The notes: generated from the letters alone by a model not told the origin. 64,000 nt of DNA from Bacteroidaceae bacterium (GCA_017483765.1 JAFUVE010000090.1:52357-116356); one strand, 5' to 3'; counted from the stretch's first letter, positions 27,072 through 35,994 are shown. Translations and numbers: made by a program.

Positions 27072-27647
27072 ATGGATAAAAAATTGTTTATCATCAGCGG
27101 TTGCAACGGGGCAGGAAAAACGACCGCAGCCAGCACCCTTCTGCCGACGATGTTCGAGCGGACTGAATTCGTCAACGCCGACAACATCGCACGAAAGATC
27201 AACCCCACCTCCCCCGAAAGCGCGGCGGTAGAGGCAGGCAGGCGGATGCTCATACGGATAAACGAACTAATCGAAGAGGAAAAGAGCTTCACAATCGAGA
27301 CCACCCTCTCCACCCGCTCCTACCATCGGCTTCTACAACGGGCTAAAGACAACGGATACGCGGTGGTGTTGCTCTATTTCTGGCTGAACTCGCCTGAGTT
27401 GGCTGTCGAGCGCGTGGCAAACCGAGTGAGCGAGGGAGGACATAACATTCCTGAGGATGTCATCAGGAGGAGATACGAACGAGGCATAAAAAACCTATTC
27501 GAACTGTTCATCCCGATGTGCGACTTCTGGTCGATCCACGACAACAGCATGAACCCGAGAAAAAATGTGGCCTTCGGCTTCGGTGGTAAAAAAGAGGTAA
27601 TCAAAGACGAAACTATATTCAACCAAATCAAGCATTATGGGCATTAA
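27072..27647 (+). CDS. Zeta-toxin-like P-loop kinase
   Basis: A 191-residue P-loop protein: Walker A IISGCNGAGKTTAA, then EFVNADNIARKINP, FTIETTLSTRSYHRLL and RRRYERGIKNLFELF, the layout of zeta-toxin and related sugar-nucleotide kinases. Zeta toxins phosphorylate UDP-GlcNAc and block wall synthesis. The next gene overlaps its stop by 11 bases, which fits a toxin-antitoxin pair, though in the classic epsilon-zeta order the antitoxin comes first. A housekeeping kinase role is not excluded. Confidence 0.8.
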   Translation: MDKKLFIISGCNGAGKTTAASTLLPTMFERTEFVNADNIARKINPTSPESAAVEAGRRMLIRINELIEEEKSFTIETTLSTRSYHRLLQRAKDNGYAVVLLYFWLNSPELAVERVANRVSEGGHNIPEDVIRRRYERGIKNLFELFIPMCDFWSIHDNSMNPRKNVAFGFGGKKEVIKDETIFNQIKHYGH

Positions 27648-27903
27648 GACATACGAAAACGACTACAACAAATATGAACAATACAGCGACTTGCTGGAAA
27701 AGGCGCTGGAGCTGAGCGAGACACTAATGCTCAACGAGAAAGCCGCCAAGGGCGAGGACGTGGTGGTGTCGCTGAAAGGCAAGGTCGTGAGGATTCCTGC
27801 CCAGGACATCCTCAACGGATGGGACAGCCTCATGGACATCATGGACTTGCCACTATGGAAAGTCCCCAAAAAGGAGGAAGACGAGGAACCAAGTGAGAAG
27901 TGA
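27637..27903 (+). CDS. Small acidic partner of the zeta-like kinase
   Basis: An 88-residue acidic protein with a helical N-terminus (YNKYEQYSDLLEKALELSETL) and an Asp/Glu-rich tail (EEDEEPSEK). It overlaps the kinase gene by 11 bases, so translation is coupled. No family is recognised. Size, charge and coupling fit an antitoxin or a regulatory subunit. Confidence 0.7.
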   Translation: MGIKTYENDYNKYEQYSDLLEKALELSETLMLNEKAAKGEDVVVSLKGKVVRIPAQDILNGWDSLMDIMDLPLWKVPKKEEDEEPSEK

Positions 27904-28085
27904 GCGCAAAGAAATTGCCGCATGGCTTTTTATTGAGCTCGAAGTTCGTAATTTGCCTACGGCTAAAAACCTCATGCTCGGCCATATGATTGAAAACGAG
28001 TTTTCATCATACCGACCTCGCTTACTCAGTTATTTCTCCCCAACACAGTGGAGGACTTCTTATTTCTGCCGAGACAGGATTGCAT

Positions 28086-28119
28086 AAAAAAAAGACGCAT
28101 AGGCATGCGTCTTTTTTTT
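28086..28119. terminator. Bidirectional terminator
   Basis: GACGCAT (28094-28100) and ATGCGTC (28105-28111) around AGGC, flanked by eight A and eight T. It separates the zeta operon from the convergent DUF2271 gene and can serve both. Confidence 0.92.
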
Positions 28120-28162
28120 ATTGTTTCAACCAAAATCCGAAGGCAGAAAGAATGGCATCATG

Positions 28163-28762
28163 CTATCTGAGCCTGACCTTGACATCGGACACCATCTTAC
28201 GATGAGACTGGTCGTTGCCTCCCGCCTGTGCCGTGAGCGTCTTCTTCGCACGCTTGGCTGGAAGCATAAATTCGTGGGCATACAGGACAGAGCTTTCGTT
28301 GAAGAGCGTGGCCTCGAGGTAGATGGTGTATTTTCCGTTAGGCACCGGCATGCCGTATGCGTCCTTGAAGTCCCACTTGAAAGACTGGTTGCCACTACGA
28401 GGAGTAGCACCCGTGAAAGCATCGAGATCCTGATCGGACAAAAGCTCGGGATGAGCATGCTCCACCCACGTAGGCACGCAGGCCGGGCGCTTGACATATC
28501 CACGTACCAGCTGCTCCCCTTCGCGCAGACGGCCCTTCGTGGTGAACGATGTGACGAAGAGCGTCTTCACGACTTCGCCTTTCTCATTCTCAACCCAGAC
28601 GGCATATTGGTTGGATCCCGGACCGTCCTGACGGAGGTAGTTGAACGATAACGACACCGACTTGGGCTTGAAGGGATTTGGGATATTGATATTACCTATC
28701 GGCGACGTCATGCTCACGAGGAGCAGGAAGAGAGCCGCCACAAACAAAATGGTCTTTTTCAT
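28163..28762 (-). CDS. DUF2271 domain secreted protein
   Basis: A 199-residue exported protein, start at MKKTILF for a good signal peptide (ending MTSPIG). The sequence VSLSFNYLRQDGPGSNQYAVWVEN and the C-terminal FNESSVLYAHEFMLP fit the DUF2271 beta-sandwich family. Members are often encoded near flavin-linked or periplasmic redox proteins, none of which is here. Function unknown. Confidence 0.75.
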   Translation of the reverse strand: MKKTILFVAALFLLLVSMTSPIGNINIPNPFKPKSVSLSFNYLRQDGPGSNQYAVWVENEKGEVVKTLFVTSFTTKGRLREGEQLVRGYVKRPACVPTWVEHAHPELLSDQDLDAFTGATPRSGNQSFKWDFKDAYGMPVPNGKYTIYLEATLFNESSVLYAHEFMLPAKRAKKTLTAQAGGNDQSHRKMVSDVKVRLR

Positions 28763-28867
28763 ATCTTCAATGATTAATTCCGTGCAACGGAGCACAATAT
28801 TTTTGCAAATTTATGCAAAAAAATCGGATTTTCACGTCATATCGGTCAAAAATCCATAATTTTTATA

Positions 28868-28875
28868 TAATTTTG
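28868..28875 (+). promoter_or_regulatory. -7 element before the DA1-like gene
   Basis: TAATTTTG, 26 bases before the ATG at 28901. The -33 partner is weak. Confidence 0.5.
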
Positions 28876-28900
28876 TGATTCAAAGCATCTGAAACACGCA

Positions 28901-29668
28901 ATGAACCCAGATAAACCGACATCCCCCTTCAGCAGTCTGCTGGACAAAAGCCGCAACTTGATAGATGACATCAAGCGCAGCTATCACGACAGTCCGTTGT
29001 TCAAGACGAACTCTTGCTACTTTTGCGGGAAGCCCATTGTCGGGCGTTATTACACCGACCTTTACGACCACAGCCTTTGCTCTACCCATCCCCGTCGTTT
29101 CTGCGTGAGCTGCTCTGGATTCTGCGACAGCGGGTGCATAGAAGTGGGAGGCGGGAAGTACTTGTGCTCGAGCTGCCAGAACTTCCACACGACACTGAAA
29201 GACGCGAAGGAGATGATCAAGATGATCAGGGCTCACTACGAAAAGATAGGGCTGGGCGTGATAGAACGGTTTCATCTGGAGATGGTGAGCGTGGAGGAGA
29301 TGCACCGCATGACATCTGGCGACGTGCTGGGACTTGCCTCAAGTAACGGCAGGCGTTATTACATCCACGTATTGGAAAACCTGTCGCACACTGCGATGGT
29401 GGGGATTCTGGCGCACGAGATTCTTCATATCTGGCAATTCCAGCGAAGGCTGAATGCCCCAAACCGAATCAGCGAAGGTTTCTGCGACCTGGGCAGCTAT
29501 GAGATATACAGTCAGATAAAAACCCAACATTCAGAGGTGAAGATACAGATGCTTCAGGAAGACCCGAGCCCCATCTACGGCGACGGCTACCGAATCGTGA
29601 AGCGCTATTTCGACAAGGCCGGATGGGCAGGAGTGATTAAGAAGATGGAAGGATATTTAAGTGAATAG
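28901..29668 (+). CDS. Bacterial DA1-like metallopeptidase with LIM-like zinc domain
   Basis: A 255-residue protein with no signal peptide. Residues about 38-92 hold eight or more Cys/His in LIM-like spacing (CYFCGKP, HSLCSTHPRRFCVSC, CDSGC, YLCSSC). The C-terminal part has the zinc peptidase motif HEILH at residues 172-176 followed by EGFCDLGSYE as third ligand region. LIM plus HExxH in this order is the layout of plant DA1 peptidases, which are ubiquitin-activated. In a bacterium it would be cytoplasmic; substrate unknown. Transcribed alone. Confidence 0.75.
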   Translation: MNPDKPTSPFSSLLDKSRNLIDDIKRSYHDSPLFKTNSCYFCGKPIVGRYYTDLYDHSLCSTHPRRFCVSCSGFCDSGCIEVGGGKYLCSSCQNFHTTLKDAKEMIKMIRAHYEKIGLGVIERFHLEMVSVEEMHRMTSGDVLGLASSNGRRYYIHVLENLSHTAMVGILAHEILHIWQFQRRLNAPNRISEGFCDLGSYEIYSQIKTQHSEVKIQMLQEDPSPIYGDGYRIVKRYFDKAGWAGVIKKMEGYLSE

Positions 29669-29945
29669 TGAAAAGTGAATAGTGAAATCTTGGAGCAGCG
29701 AGTGCAAAGTCAAACTTGTTTAAACTTTGCCGAGTCGTGACAAGATTCTACGAAGTGAAAAGTTTATTTACTCAGGCGAAAGTGGCTAGGCGCTCTGTAT
29801 TTTTTAGATGTTCTAGAAACTCTAGATTTTCTAGAAACTCTAGAAAACTAGGATAACGAGGCTATCTATCTGCAAAGACAAATTTCACTCAACTTTAAAC
29901 ATTCAACTTTAAACCCAAAAGACACTTTAGTAACAGTCAAAAAAT
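29669..29945. repeat. Spacer with AGTGAA and CTAGAAACT arrays and a hairpin repeat
   Basis: Three repeat types lie here. AGTGAATAGTGAAA units follow the DA1-like gene. A hairpin sequence at 29702-29730 (GCAAAGT...AACTTTGC) is related to one near 11917. CTAGAAACT units fill about 29815-29852. No gene seen. Confidence 0.7.
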
Positions 29946-30131
29946 AAGTTGCCTCGTTTTTTATGAAGACGAGAAGACAAGACGATAGTCATCTGACGGA
30001 CATACAGAAAGTAAGTCCATAGTGGTGACGGGGTTTAGTTTGAAGACGCCCCACGGGGTGTCTCTACTCCAGACGGACATACATAAAGTAAGTCCCTACA
30101 GTCAACATAAAGTGAGGCAAGTTATTTTTTT
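29946..30131. repeat. TTGCCTC-bounded intergenic element, copy B
   Basis: Begins AAGTTGCCTCG and ends GTGAGGCAAGTTATTTTTTT. Inside are GAAGAC repeats, GACGATAGTC, two copies of the CGGACATAC core (29997-30018 and 30074-30101) and a hairpin AGACGCCCC/GGGGTGTCT (30044-30063). It ends 38 bases before the histidine phosphatase start. Confidence 0.8.
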
Positions 30132-30168
30132 AATATCACTTAAACAAAAAAAGATACTTTAAACTGAT

Positions 30169-30678
30169 ATGAAACTCTATCTGCTACGCCACGGAGAGAC
30201 CGAAGAGAATGTGAAACATATTCTTCAGGGACATATGCCCGGAACGCTGACCGCGGCCGGGAAGGGCCAGGCAGTCGATGCCGCCGAAGAGCTGAGAGGA
30301 CTGGCGGTGGATGCCGTGCTGTGCAGCGACCTGAAACGGTGTACGGACACGTACGAGATTCTGAAAAAGGAGATACCAGAACTTCCTGAGATGGTGACGA
30401 CCGCTCTGCTTCGTGAACGTGGCTGGGGATCGGCTACCGGGATGATAGCCGACGGAAAGACCTGGATAGAGATTCCGAAAGACGCCGAGAGCATGGGCCA
30501 GCTGAAAGCCCGCGCCCGGATATTTCTGGACTTCGTGCGCAGCACTTATGGCGGCAAACGCGTGCTGGCCATCAGCCATGGCCTGTTCTGCCGGGTGATT
30601 CAATGTGTGCTGGCAGGAAACGAGGTGAAGGACATCGTGCCGATGAAAAACGCAGAAATACGGGAGATAGAGATTTGA
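30169..30678 (+). CDS. Histidine phosphatase family protein (phosphoglycerate mutase-like)
   Basis: A 169-residue enzyme with the catalytic LYLLRHGETEEN at the N-terminus and the second His in VLAISHGLFCRVI. The family covers cofactor-dependent phosphoglycerate mutases and broad phosphatases such as CobC. The short length suggests a phosphatase rather than glycolytic mutase. It follows repeat element B and is transcribed alone. Confidence 0.88.
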   Translation: MKLYLLRHGETEENVKHILQGHMPGTLTAAGKGQAVDAAEELRGLAVDAVLCSDLKRCTDTYEILKKEIPELPEMVTTALLRERGWGSATGMIADGKTWIEIPKDAESMGQLKARARIFLDFVRSTYGGKRVLAISHGLFCRVIQCVLAGNEVKDIVPMKNAEIREIEI

Positions 30679-30725
30679 AATTTTGAGGTTTGAAATTTAT
30701 TAGCATGATTCTCGGCTGCGCTCGG

Positions 30726-30794
30726 CATAATTGAAGCGAGCTTCATTCTGCTCTCGCTTGCACGAGAATTGAGGTTTGAGGTTTAGCCATGCGG
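30726..30794. repeat. 69-bp dispersed intergenic repeat, copy 2
   Basis: Matches positions 1-69 at about 65 of 69 bases. Followed by CTAGA-type units (30815-30840) and four copies of ACTTTAA (30885-30915). Confidence 0.75.
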
Positions 30795-30927
30795 CTGAGA
30801 GGGGCTAATATGCTCTAGAGATTCTAGATGCTCTAGACATTATGAATTTTAATGGATGACTAGGCATAAATCGGGCGTCATTCAACTTTAAACTTTAAAC
30901 TTTAAACTTTAAACTGTTCACATACCA

Positions 30928-31869
30928 TTATCCAACGAAGAGGGTGGCGATGAGCCAGAGGATGAGGATAAGGGAGAGGAGGATGTCGGGGATGCGCCCC
31001 TTGGCAAAGGAAGTGAAATGTCCGAAGAGAATGGCGGCATTGACCATAGCCAAAGGGAAAAGGAAACGGAAAAGCTGGGGCTCCATCCAGATGAAAAAGA
31101 AAACCGATGCCGCATGCAGACATACCACATAATAATCCATGCGCATGCGGCTGCGGTTGAGATGGATGTTGACAAAGAAATCGACACCCCCCACGAGAGC
31201 CATGGACAGCGCAACCCAGAAAGACCAACGGAATTTGGGCGGCATGATGCCGAGGCCGCCTGAGGCGAACTGCGTCATGAGAGCCAGATGGGCGGAACAT
31301 CCGCCTTCGACGTCTATCCATGGGGAGAGTCCAGCCCAAAACCAATAAGGGGCAGAGACGCCGAGCAGGGAGGCGACAATGACCTTGAGCGAGAGTTCAC
31401 GCAGGATGCCAAACGAGACAAGATTGACAATCAGCAGCCAGACGAGCTGGGGGCAGAAAAGTGTGGCCACACCTAAAGCCAGGTTGACCGAAAATGCCGC
31501 CAGTGGCGCCTGCTTCGACTGGTAAGCGCCCAAAAGCATGATATAGGCAATCAGATAGGCAACGACAACGACTTGCGCCTTCTGGAGCGGATGTACAAAC
31601 GTGGCCATGGCCACAAGCAGCATCATGGTGAGGCTGATGGTGCGGTCGGTGTTTCCGAGCAGGCTGTAGCGCGTGGCCAGCTCTGCAATGAGATAGACCG
31701 CAGCCGCACAGGCCACCATGCCGAACAGATAGTCGAAGAAGGGGGACAGAACCACCGTATGCGGTATCTTCCCGCCCAATCCGAACCATCCGTTCATAAT
31801 CCACGCAAAGAACGTGAACACGAGTGCCACAGGCCATACCAGCCTGTTTTTAGAATATGCCTCCAGCAT
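30928..31869 (-). CDS. Polytopic membrane protein of unknown function
   Basis: A 313-residue protein with about nine to ten hydrophobic segments and short loops. No transporter or enzyme motif was recognised. It lies downstream of purD on the same strand across a 170-base gap holding AGTTGAAAGTTTAAAG repeats. It resembles conserved Bacteroidetes membrane proteins found near purine genes, but its job cannot be inferred. Confidence 0.7.
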   Translation of the reverse strand: MLEAYSKNRLVWPVALVFTFFAWIMNGWFGLGGKIPHTVVLSPFFDYLFGMVACAAAVYLIAELATRYSLLGNTDRTISLTMMLLVAMATFVHPLQKAQVVVVAYLIAYIMLLGAYQSKQAPLAAFSVNLALGVATLFCPQLVWLLIVNLVSFGILRELSLKVIVASLLGVSAPYWFWAGLSPWIDVEGGCSAHLALMTQFASGGLGIMPPKFRWSFWVALSMALVGGVDFFVNIHLNRSRMRMDYYVVCLHAASVFFFIWMEPQLFRFLFPLAMVNAAILFGHFTSFAKGRIPDILLSLILILWLIATLFVG

Positions 31870-31975
31870 GTTTAGTTGAAAGTTTAAAGTTGAAAGTTTA
31901 AAGAGCCATGCGGACGGCTTGTTTAGTTGAAAGTTTGAAGATTAAAGTTTAAAGAGCCAAGCGGATTGTTTTTTC
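31870..31975. repeat. AGTTGAAAGTTTAAAG repeats
   Basis: Two blocks of TTTAGTTGAAAGTTT-type units are each followed by AAAGAGCCA(t/a)GCGGA. The same GCCATGCGGACGG word occurs near 62-73. Spacer between purD and the membrane protein gene. Confidence 0.65.
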
Positions 31976-32039
31976 GTGGATTCGATGCAACGATATTTCA
32001 ACATTCCTATGCGATGGCATTTCGAGGGAAGGAGCAGAA

Positions 32040-33371
32040 TCAAAGGTCTGCTCCGATGTCGGAACGGAAATACCGCTTCTCGAAATTGATTTTCTTTGCC
32101 TCGGTGAAAGACTTCTGGAGCGCCTCCGCCTTGTCGGCTCCATATGAGCTTACAGCGATGACACGGCCGCCGGCAGTGACCACCTGGCCGTCCTTGCTTG
32201 CCGTGCCGGCATGGAAGACGACAGAACCGTCGACCTGGTCGATGCCGCTGATAGGAAATCCCTTCTCGTATTTCTCGGGATATCCGCCTGAGACGAGCAT
32301 GACGCAGACAGCAGAGCGTGGGTCAATCTCCAGGGACTTCTGATCCAGGTTGCCCTCTGCCACCCCTTCGAAAAGCTCGACTATGTCGCTCTTCAGTCGC
32401 AGCATGACCGTCTCCGTCTCCGGATCGCCCATCCTCACGTTATACTCGATGACCATCGGGTCGCCTGCCTTTGCGCAGGAATAGTCGCGGTCGACGCGGA
32501 TAAGCCCGAGGAAGATAAAGCCTTTATAGTCGATGCCCTCCGCCGCCAGTCCTTCGACAGTGGGGCGGATGATGCGGTCCTCCACCTTCTTCATGAATAC
32601 ATCGTCGGCAAAAGGGACAGGCGAGACACTGCCCATACCTCCGGTGTTGAGTCCTGTGTCGTGCTCTCCGATGCGCTTGTAGTCCTTGGCCTCAGGAAGT
32701 ATCTTGTAGTTTTTTCCATCGGTGATGACAAAGACAGAACATTCAATTCCGCTGAGGAACTCCTCGATGACGACCTTTGCGCTGGCTTGTCCGAACATAC
32801 CGTCGAGCATCTGCGCCAGCTCTTTCTTCGCCTCTTCAAGGGTAGGCACAATCAGCACCCCCTTGCCGGCGCAGAGTCCGTCGGCCTTCAGCACGTAAGG
32901 CGGCTGAAGCGTCTCGAGGAACCGGTAGCCCTCCTCCAGGTTGTCGGCCGAGAAAGCGCGGTAAGCGGCGGTAGGGATGTCATGGCGCTGCATAAACCCT
33001 TTTGCAAACTCCTTTGACCCCTCAAGTACGGCCCCGGCCTTGGAGGGACCGATGACTGGGATGGAGGCAAGTCGCCGGTCGGCCTTGAAGAAGTCGTAGA
33101 CTCCATTGACCAGCGGGTCCTCCGGTCCGACCACCACCATGTCGATGGCGTTGGCAATGACGAAATTGCGTATGGCATCGAAGTCGTTCACCTTGATGTT
33201 GACGTTCTCGCAGGGAGCGAACGTGTGCTCCCCCACCCTGTCGTTGGCAGGGATGTCGGCCGTTCCGGCATTACCCGGTGCGACAAAGAGTTTGTCGATT
33301 TTCTCACTCTGGCAGATCTTCCATGCCAAGGCATGCTCGCGTCCGCCACTTCCAAGCAGTAACAGTTTCAT
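32040..33371 (-). CDS. purD: Phosphoribosylamine--glycine ligase
   Basis: A 443-residue ATP-grasp enzyme joining glycine to phosphoribosylamine in purine synthesis. Motifs: [52 protein letters not shown] and [12 protein letters not shown]. Length is slightly above the usual 420-430. A TAACTTTG element lies on the minus strand at 33398-33405. Other pur genes are not in the window. Confidence 0.96.
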   Translation of the reverse strand: MKLLLLGSGGREHALAWKICQSEKIDKLFVAPGNAGTADIPANDRVGEHTFAPCENVNIKVNDFDAIRNFVIANAIDMVVVGPEDPLVNGVYDFFKADRRLASIPVIGPSKAGAVLEGSKEFAKGFMQRHDIPTAAYRAFSADNLEEGYRFLETLQPPYVLKADGLCAGKGVLIVPTLEEAKKELAQMLDGMFGQASAKVVIEEFLSGIECSVFVITDGKNYKILPEAKDYKRIGEHDTGLNTGGMGSVSPVPFADDVFMKKVEDRIIRPTVEGLAAEGIDYKGFIFLGLIRVDRDYSCAKAGDPMVIEYNVRMGDPETETVMLRLKSDIVELFEGVAEGNLDQKSLEIDPRSAVCVMLVSGGYPEKYEKGFPISGIDQVDGSVVFHAGTASKDGQVVTAGGRVIAVSSYGADKAEALQKSFTEAKKINFEKRYFRSDIGADL

Positions 33372-33397
33372 ATATTGACAGTTTTGGTTTCCTTTTG

Positions 33398-33405
33398 CAA
33401 AGTTA
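33398..33405 (-). promoter_or_regulatory. purD promoter (-7 element)
   Basis: Minus-strand TAACTTTG, 27 bases before the purD start. AGTGAAA repeats (33437-33470) lie just upstream. Confidence 0.65.
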
Positions 33406-33586
33406 CGAAATAAAAATGAAAAAAAAGTTTATTTTAAGTGAATAGTGAAAAGTGAAAAGTGAAAAGTGCAGTTACTTCTGTGTACGATTCCTGAAAGGCT
33501 ATGCGACAAAATAAAGAGTAAGAGAGGCTGTCTGTCGCAAAAACGGGAGGGTGTCGCAACGAAGCTGAAGGAAAAAGGGCATGAAA

Positions 33587-33618
33587 TTTCGTTGGGCTGG
33601 AAAATGGGCGTAACTTTG
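33587..33618 (+). promoter_or_regulatory. Promoter of the 50-residue gene
   Basis: TTTCG (33587-33591), 19 bases, then TAACTTTG (33611-33618), 77 bases before the ATG. Confidence 0.6.
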
Positions 33619-33694
33619 CAGCGTCAACAAGAGAATGCAAGACATTTTCCGACAGCAGAAAAAGAATCATAAATCATTCATAAAAAAATCGGTC

Positions 33695-33847
33695 ATGAAC
33701 ACTTCAAAACATAACTATAAGCAATCATTCCTCAACAGGGCATTTCGCAGAATCGCCAAGTTGTTTCTCATCAGTTTCAACACCGTGAGCAAGTACAACG
33801 GCCTGTCCGCTTTCGTCAGTTATCCTCTACGCGGAGCAGCGATATAA
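33695..33847 (+). CDS. Small basic protein, 50 residues, own transcription unit
   Basis: Encodes a 50-residue protein with a basic amphipathic stretch (NRAFRRIAKLFLISF) and a C-terminus PLRGAAI. There is no signal peptide. It has a good promoter (33587-33618) and a strong terminator (33904-33945), so it is a separate transcription unit. No family recognised. It could be a small regulatory or membrane-surface protein, or an RNA gene with a chance frame. Confidence 0.6.
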   Translation: MNTSKHNYKQSFLNRAFRRIAKLFLISFNTVSKYNGLSAFVSYPLRGAAI

Positions 33848-33903
33848 GCCCTAAAAAATCCACCTAAACCTAAAAATCGAAACCTAAACCTGAATTTCTG
33901 ACG

Positions 33904-33945
33904 CGTGTCTTCCATCGTTTTTTATAGCGATGGAAGCACGTTTTT
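33904..33945 (+). terminator. Terminator of the 50-residue gene
   Basis: CGTGTCTTCCATCG (33904-33917) pairs with CGATGGAAGCACG (33928-33940) with one bulge, followed by five T residues. Confidence 0.88.
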
Positions 33946-34003
33946 CGTGATTGACTGCCACATTCTCCCATTTTTTTCTTAATTTTGCGTTGAATTTCTG
34001 ATT

Positions 34004-35233
34004 ATGGAAACAAACGCAAACAAAGAAAGACTGTGGAACAGTAACTACTGCAAGGTGATGGCCGCGAATTTCTCGCTGTTCTTTGCCTTCTACGTGCTGA
34101 CTCCACTGCTACCAATTTATCTCAGTGAACATTTTCATGCGACGAAAGACGTGATAGGCATGGTGCTGTCCGGGTATACGATCGTGGCGATGCTTTTCCG
34201 TCCCTTCAGCGGCTATTTCGTGGACTCGTTTCCAAGGAAGCATGTGCTGATGGTCTGCTTCGCCGCCTTCTCCATCTTCTTCGCAGGCTACCTGGCGGCA
34301 TCGACGCTGCTGCTGTTCACGATTGTGAGGACCCTCCACGGCGGTCCCTTCGGCGCACTGACCGTGGCAAACTCTACAGTGGCCATCGACATGCTGCCAT
34401 CGAGCCGCAGGACAGAAGGTATCGGCTACTACGGCATGAGCAACAACCTGGCGATGGCCATCGCCCCCACCATCGGCATCTTCATCTACAAATACACGGA
34501 GAGTTTCGAATTCCTGTTCTGGCTGGCGCTGGTGGTTGCCATCGCAGGCATGGCGGTGGACAGCACGGTGAAGATGGCCCAGAAGGAAATCGCGGTGAAC
34601 AAATCGAAGCTGTCGCTCGACCGATTCTTCCTCACCCGCGGATGGCTGCTGGGCCTGAACATGGTGGCGTTCGGATTCTGCTTCGGTGTGCTGAGCAACT
34701 ACCTGGCCATCTACGGAAAGGAAGAGCTGGGAATCACGGGCGGTACCGGCACCTATTTCCTGCTCTGCTCCGTGGGATTGATACTGTCCAGGCTCCAAGG
34801 AGGCAAGGCGCTCCGCAAAGGCCTGCTCACCCATAACGCCGGGGAGGGAATCCTGATCTCGCTCGTGGGCTACACCCTGTTCATCGCCCTCCCTACCCTC
34901 TTTCCGGGAAACCCGCTGGCGATATGGACGGGCTATTACGGCTCTGCTATCCTGATCGGCCTCGGCAACGGCCATATGTGGCCAGCATTCCAGAACATGA
35001 CCATCAGCGTGGCACACAACAACCAGAGAGGCACAGCCAACTCCACGATCCTGATTTCGTGGGACATCGGGATGGGACTGGGCATCCTGGCAGGAGGCGT
35101 GATCTCAGAACTTCTGGGCTACGGCATGGCTTTCTGGACCGTGGCTGGGGTGAACGCACTGGGAGCGGCGACGTTCTTTGCGTTTACAAAGCAGTTCTTC
35201 CTCAAACGAAACCTGAACCCGGAGCTCAGGTAA
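34004..35233 (+). CDS. Major facilitator superfamily transporter
   Basis: A 409-residue, about 12-segment inner-membrane transporter. The loop 2-3 motif appears as GYFVDSFPRKHVLM, and GPFGALTVANSTVAIDMLPSSRR fits drug or sugar-efflux MFS proteins. Substrate not predictable. Transcribed alone; TAATTTTG near 33980 may be its -7 element. Confidence 0.88.
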   Translation: METNANKERLWNSNYCKVMAANFSLFFAFYVLTPLLPIYLSEHFHATKDVIGMVLSGYTIVAMLFRPFSGYFVDSFPRKHVLMVCFAAFSIFFAGYLAASTLLLFTIVRTLHGGPFGALTVANSTVAIDMLPSSRRTEGIGYYGMSNNLAMAIAPTIGIFIYKYTESFEFLFWLALVVAIAGMAVDSTVKMAQKEIAVNKSKLSLDRFFLTRGWLLGLNMVAFGFCFGVLSNYLAIYGKEELGITGGTGTYFLLCSVGLILSRLQGGKALRKGLLTHNAGEGILISLVGYTLFIALPTLFPGNPLAIWTGYYGSAILIGLGNGHMWPAFQNMTISVAHNNQRGTANSTILISWDIGMGLGILAGGVISELLGYGMAFWTVAGVNALGAATFFAFTKQFFLKRNLNPELR

Positions 35234-35313
35234 TTTTGAAATTTGAGATTTGAAATTTATTTACAAACGAAGATTTTCTGGACGAAGATTTTTGGAAATA
35301 TTTATGTTGCGAA

Positions 35314-35440
35314 TTGACCGTGCTTCGCCGGTCAGATGTGCGGGCGAGACGCCCACTATCCCAGCCGATGTCCTGTCGAAATGAGAAAAGGGACAGCAGA
35401 TGACAATAAAATTTATCACCACACGAAATCCTGAATAACC
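35314..35440. repeat. 127-bp dispersed repeat, copy 1
   Basis: Identical to 60426-60552 except for three bases. It contains the hairpin words GACCG/CGGTC and GGGCG/CGCCC and the phrase ATCCCAGCCGATGTCC. No open frame. Its high identity at 25 kb distance suggests recent copying or selection on the sequence. Confidence 0.9.
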
Positions 35441-35486
35441 ATTTTTTTATATTGAAGCAAGATACAAGAGGACATCGTAAGTAATG

Positions 35487-35586
35487 ATTCTGTCTTTACA
35501 TGAAATACGTTTCAGGTACGCTGTACGGTATACGCAACATATATCCGCAGTACGTATCTGAAACGTAGCAAACTATAAGACAGAAT
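35487..35586. repeat. 100-bp imperfect palindrome
   Basis: Outer arms ATTCTGTCTT/AAGACAGAAT and inner arms TACGTTTCAG/CTGAAACGTA are perfect; the centre continues as imperfect pairing (CAGGTACGCTG against CAGTACGTATCTG). The whole 35487-35586 segment can form one long hairpin. It sits 46 bases after the 127-bp repeat and just after the SH3 protein gene's stop codon (minus strand). Confidence 0.8.
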
Positions 35587-35595
35587 TTTATGTTA

Positions 35596-35994
35596 CTATT
35601 TGAGATAGCCCAGAGTTTTGCATCGTTTGCATTTCTTGCCCACGTCGAATCCTTCGATATCGGTGTAGCCCTCTCCATTGCAGTTAGGACAGAGCTTGAC
35701 GGGCTTGAGATACTGAGCCGACACCCAACCCTTGCAATGGTACTCATAAATCATGGATGAAACCTCGACGTAGCAGAATCCGTTCTGGCGCTTACCAAGG
35801 TAGGTGACAAGCTGACCCTTGTCGAGCTGGCATTTCTCATCTGAGAAATCCTCCCTCGCCACGGGATAGTTCTTTCCAGGGCCTGTACGGACATTCACGT
35901 TCTGTCCGGTGCTGAGGAATCCCTGTCTTACTTTCTGTGCGTGTATCGCAATTACAGAAAGCATCATCATGCATATCAATAAAAGACGTTTCAT
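35596..35994 (-). CDS. Secreted SH3-domain protein with zinc-ribbon-like tail
   Basis: A 132-residue exported protein (signal peptide ending IHAQ). Residues 27-95 are a bacterial SH3 domain (GQNVNVRTGPGKNYPV). The tail has CPNCNGEGY and CKRCKTLGY, two CxxC pairs like the DnaJ zinc motif. SH3b domains bind peptidoglycan or peptide. The zinc motif in a periplasmic protein is unusual. Confidence 0.78.
   Translation of the reverse strand: MKRLLLICMMMLSVIAIHAQKVRQGFLSTGQNVNVRTGPGKNYPVAREDFSDEKCQLDKGQLVTYLGKRQNGFCYVEVSSMIYEYHCKGWVSAQYLKPVKLCPNCNGEGYTDIEGFDVGKKCKRCKTLGYLK

Noticed and set aside
34109-35017. A 302-codon frame opposite the MFS gene
   Set aside because: His/Glu/Arg-rich product without hydrophobic core; antisense shadow of a clear transporter.
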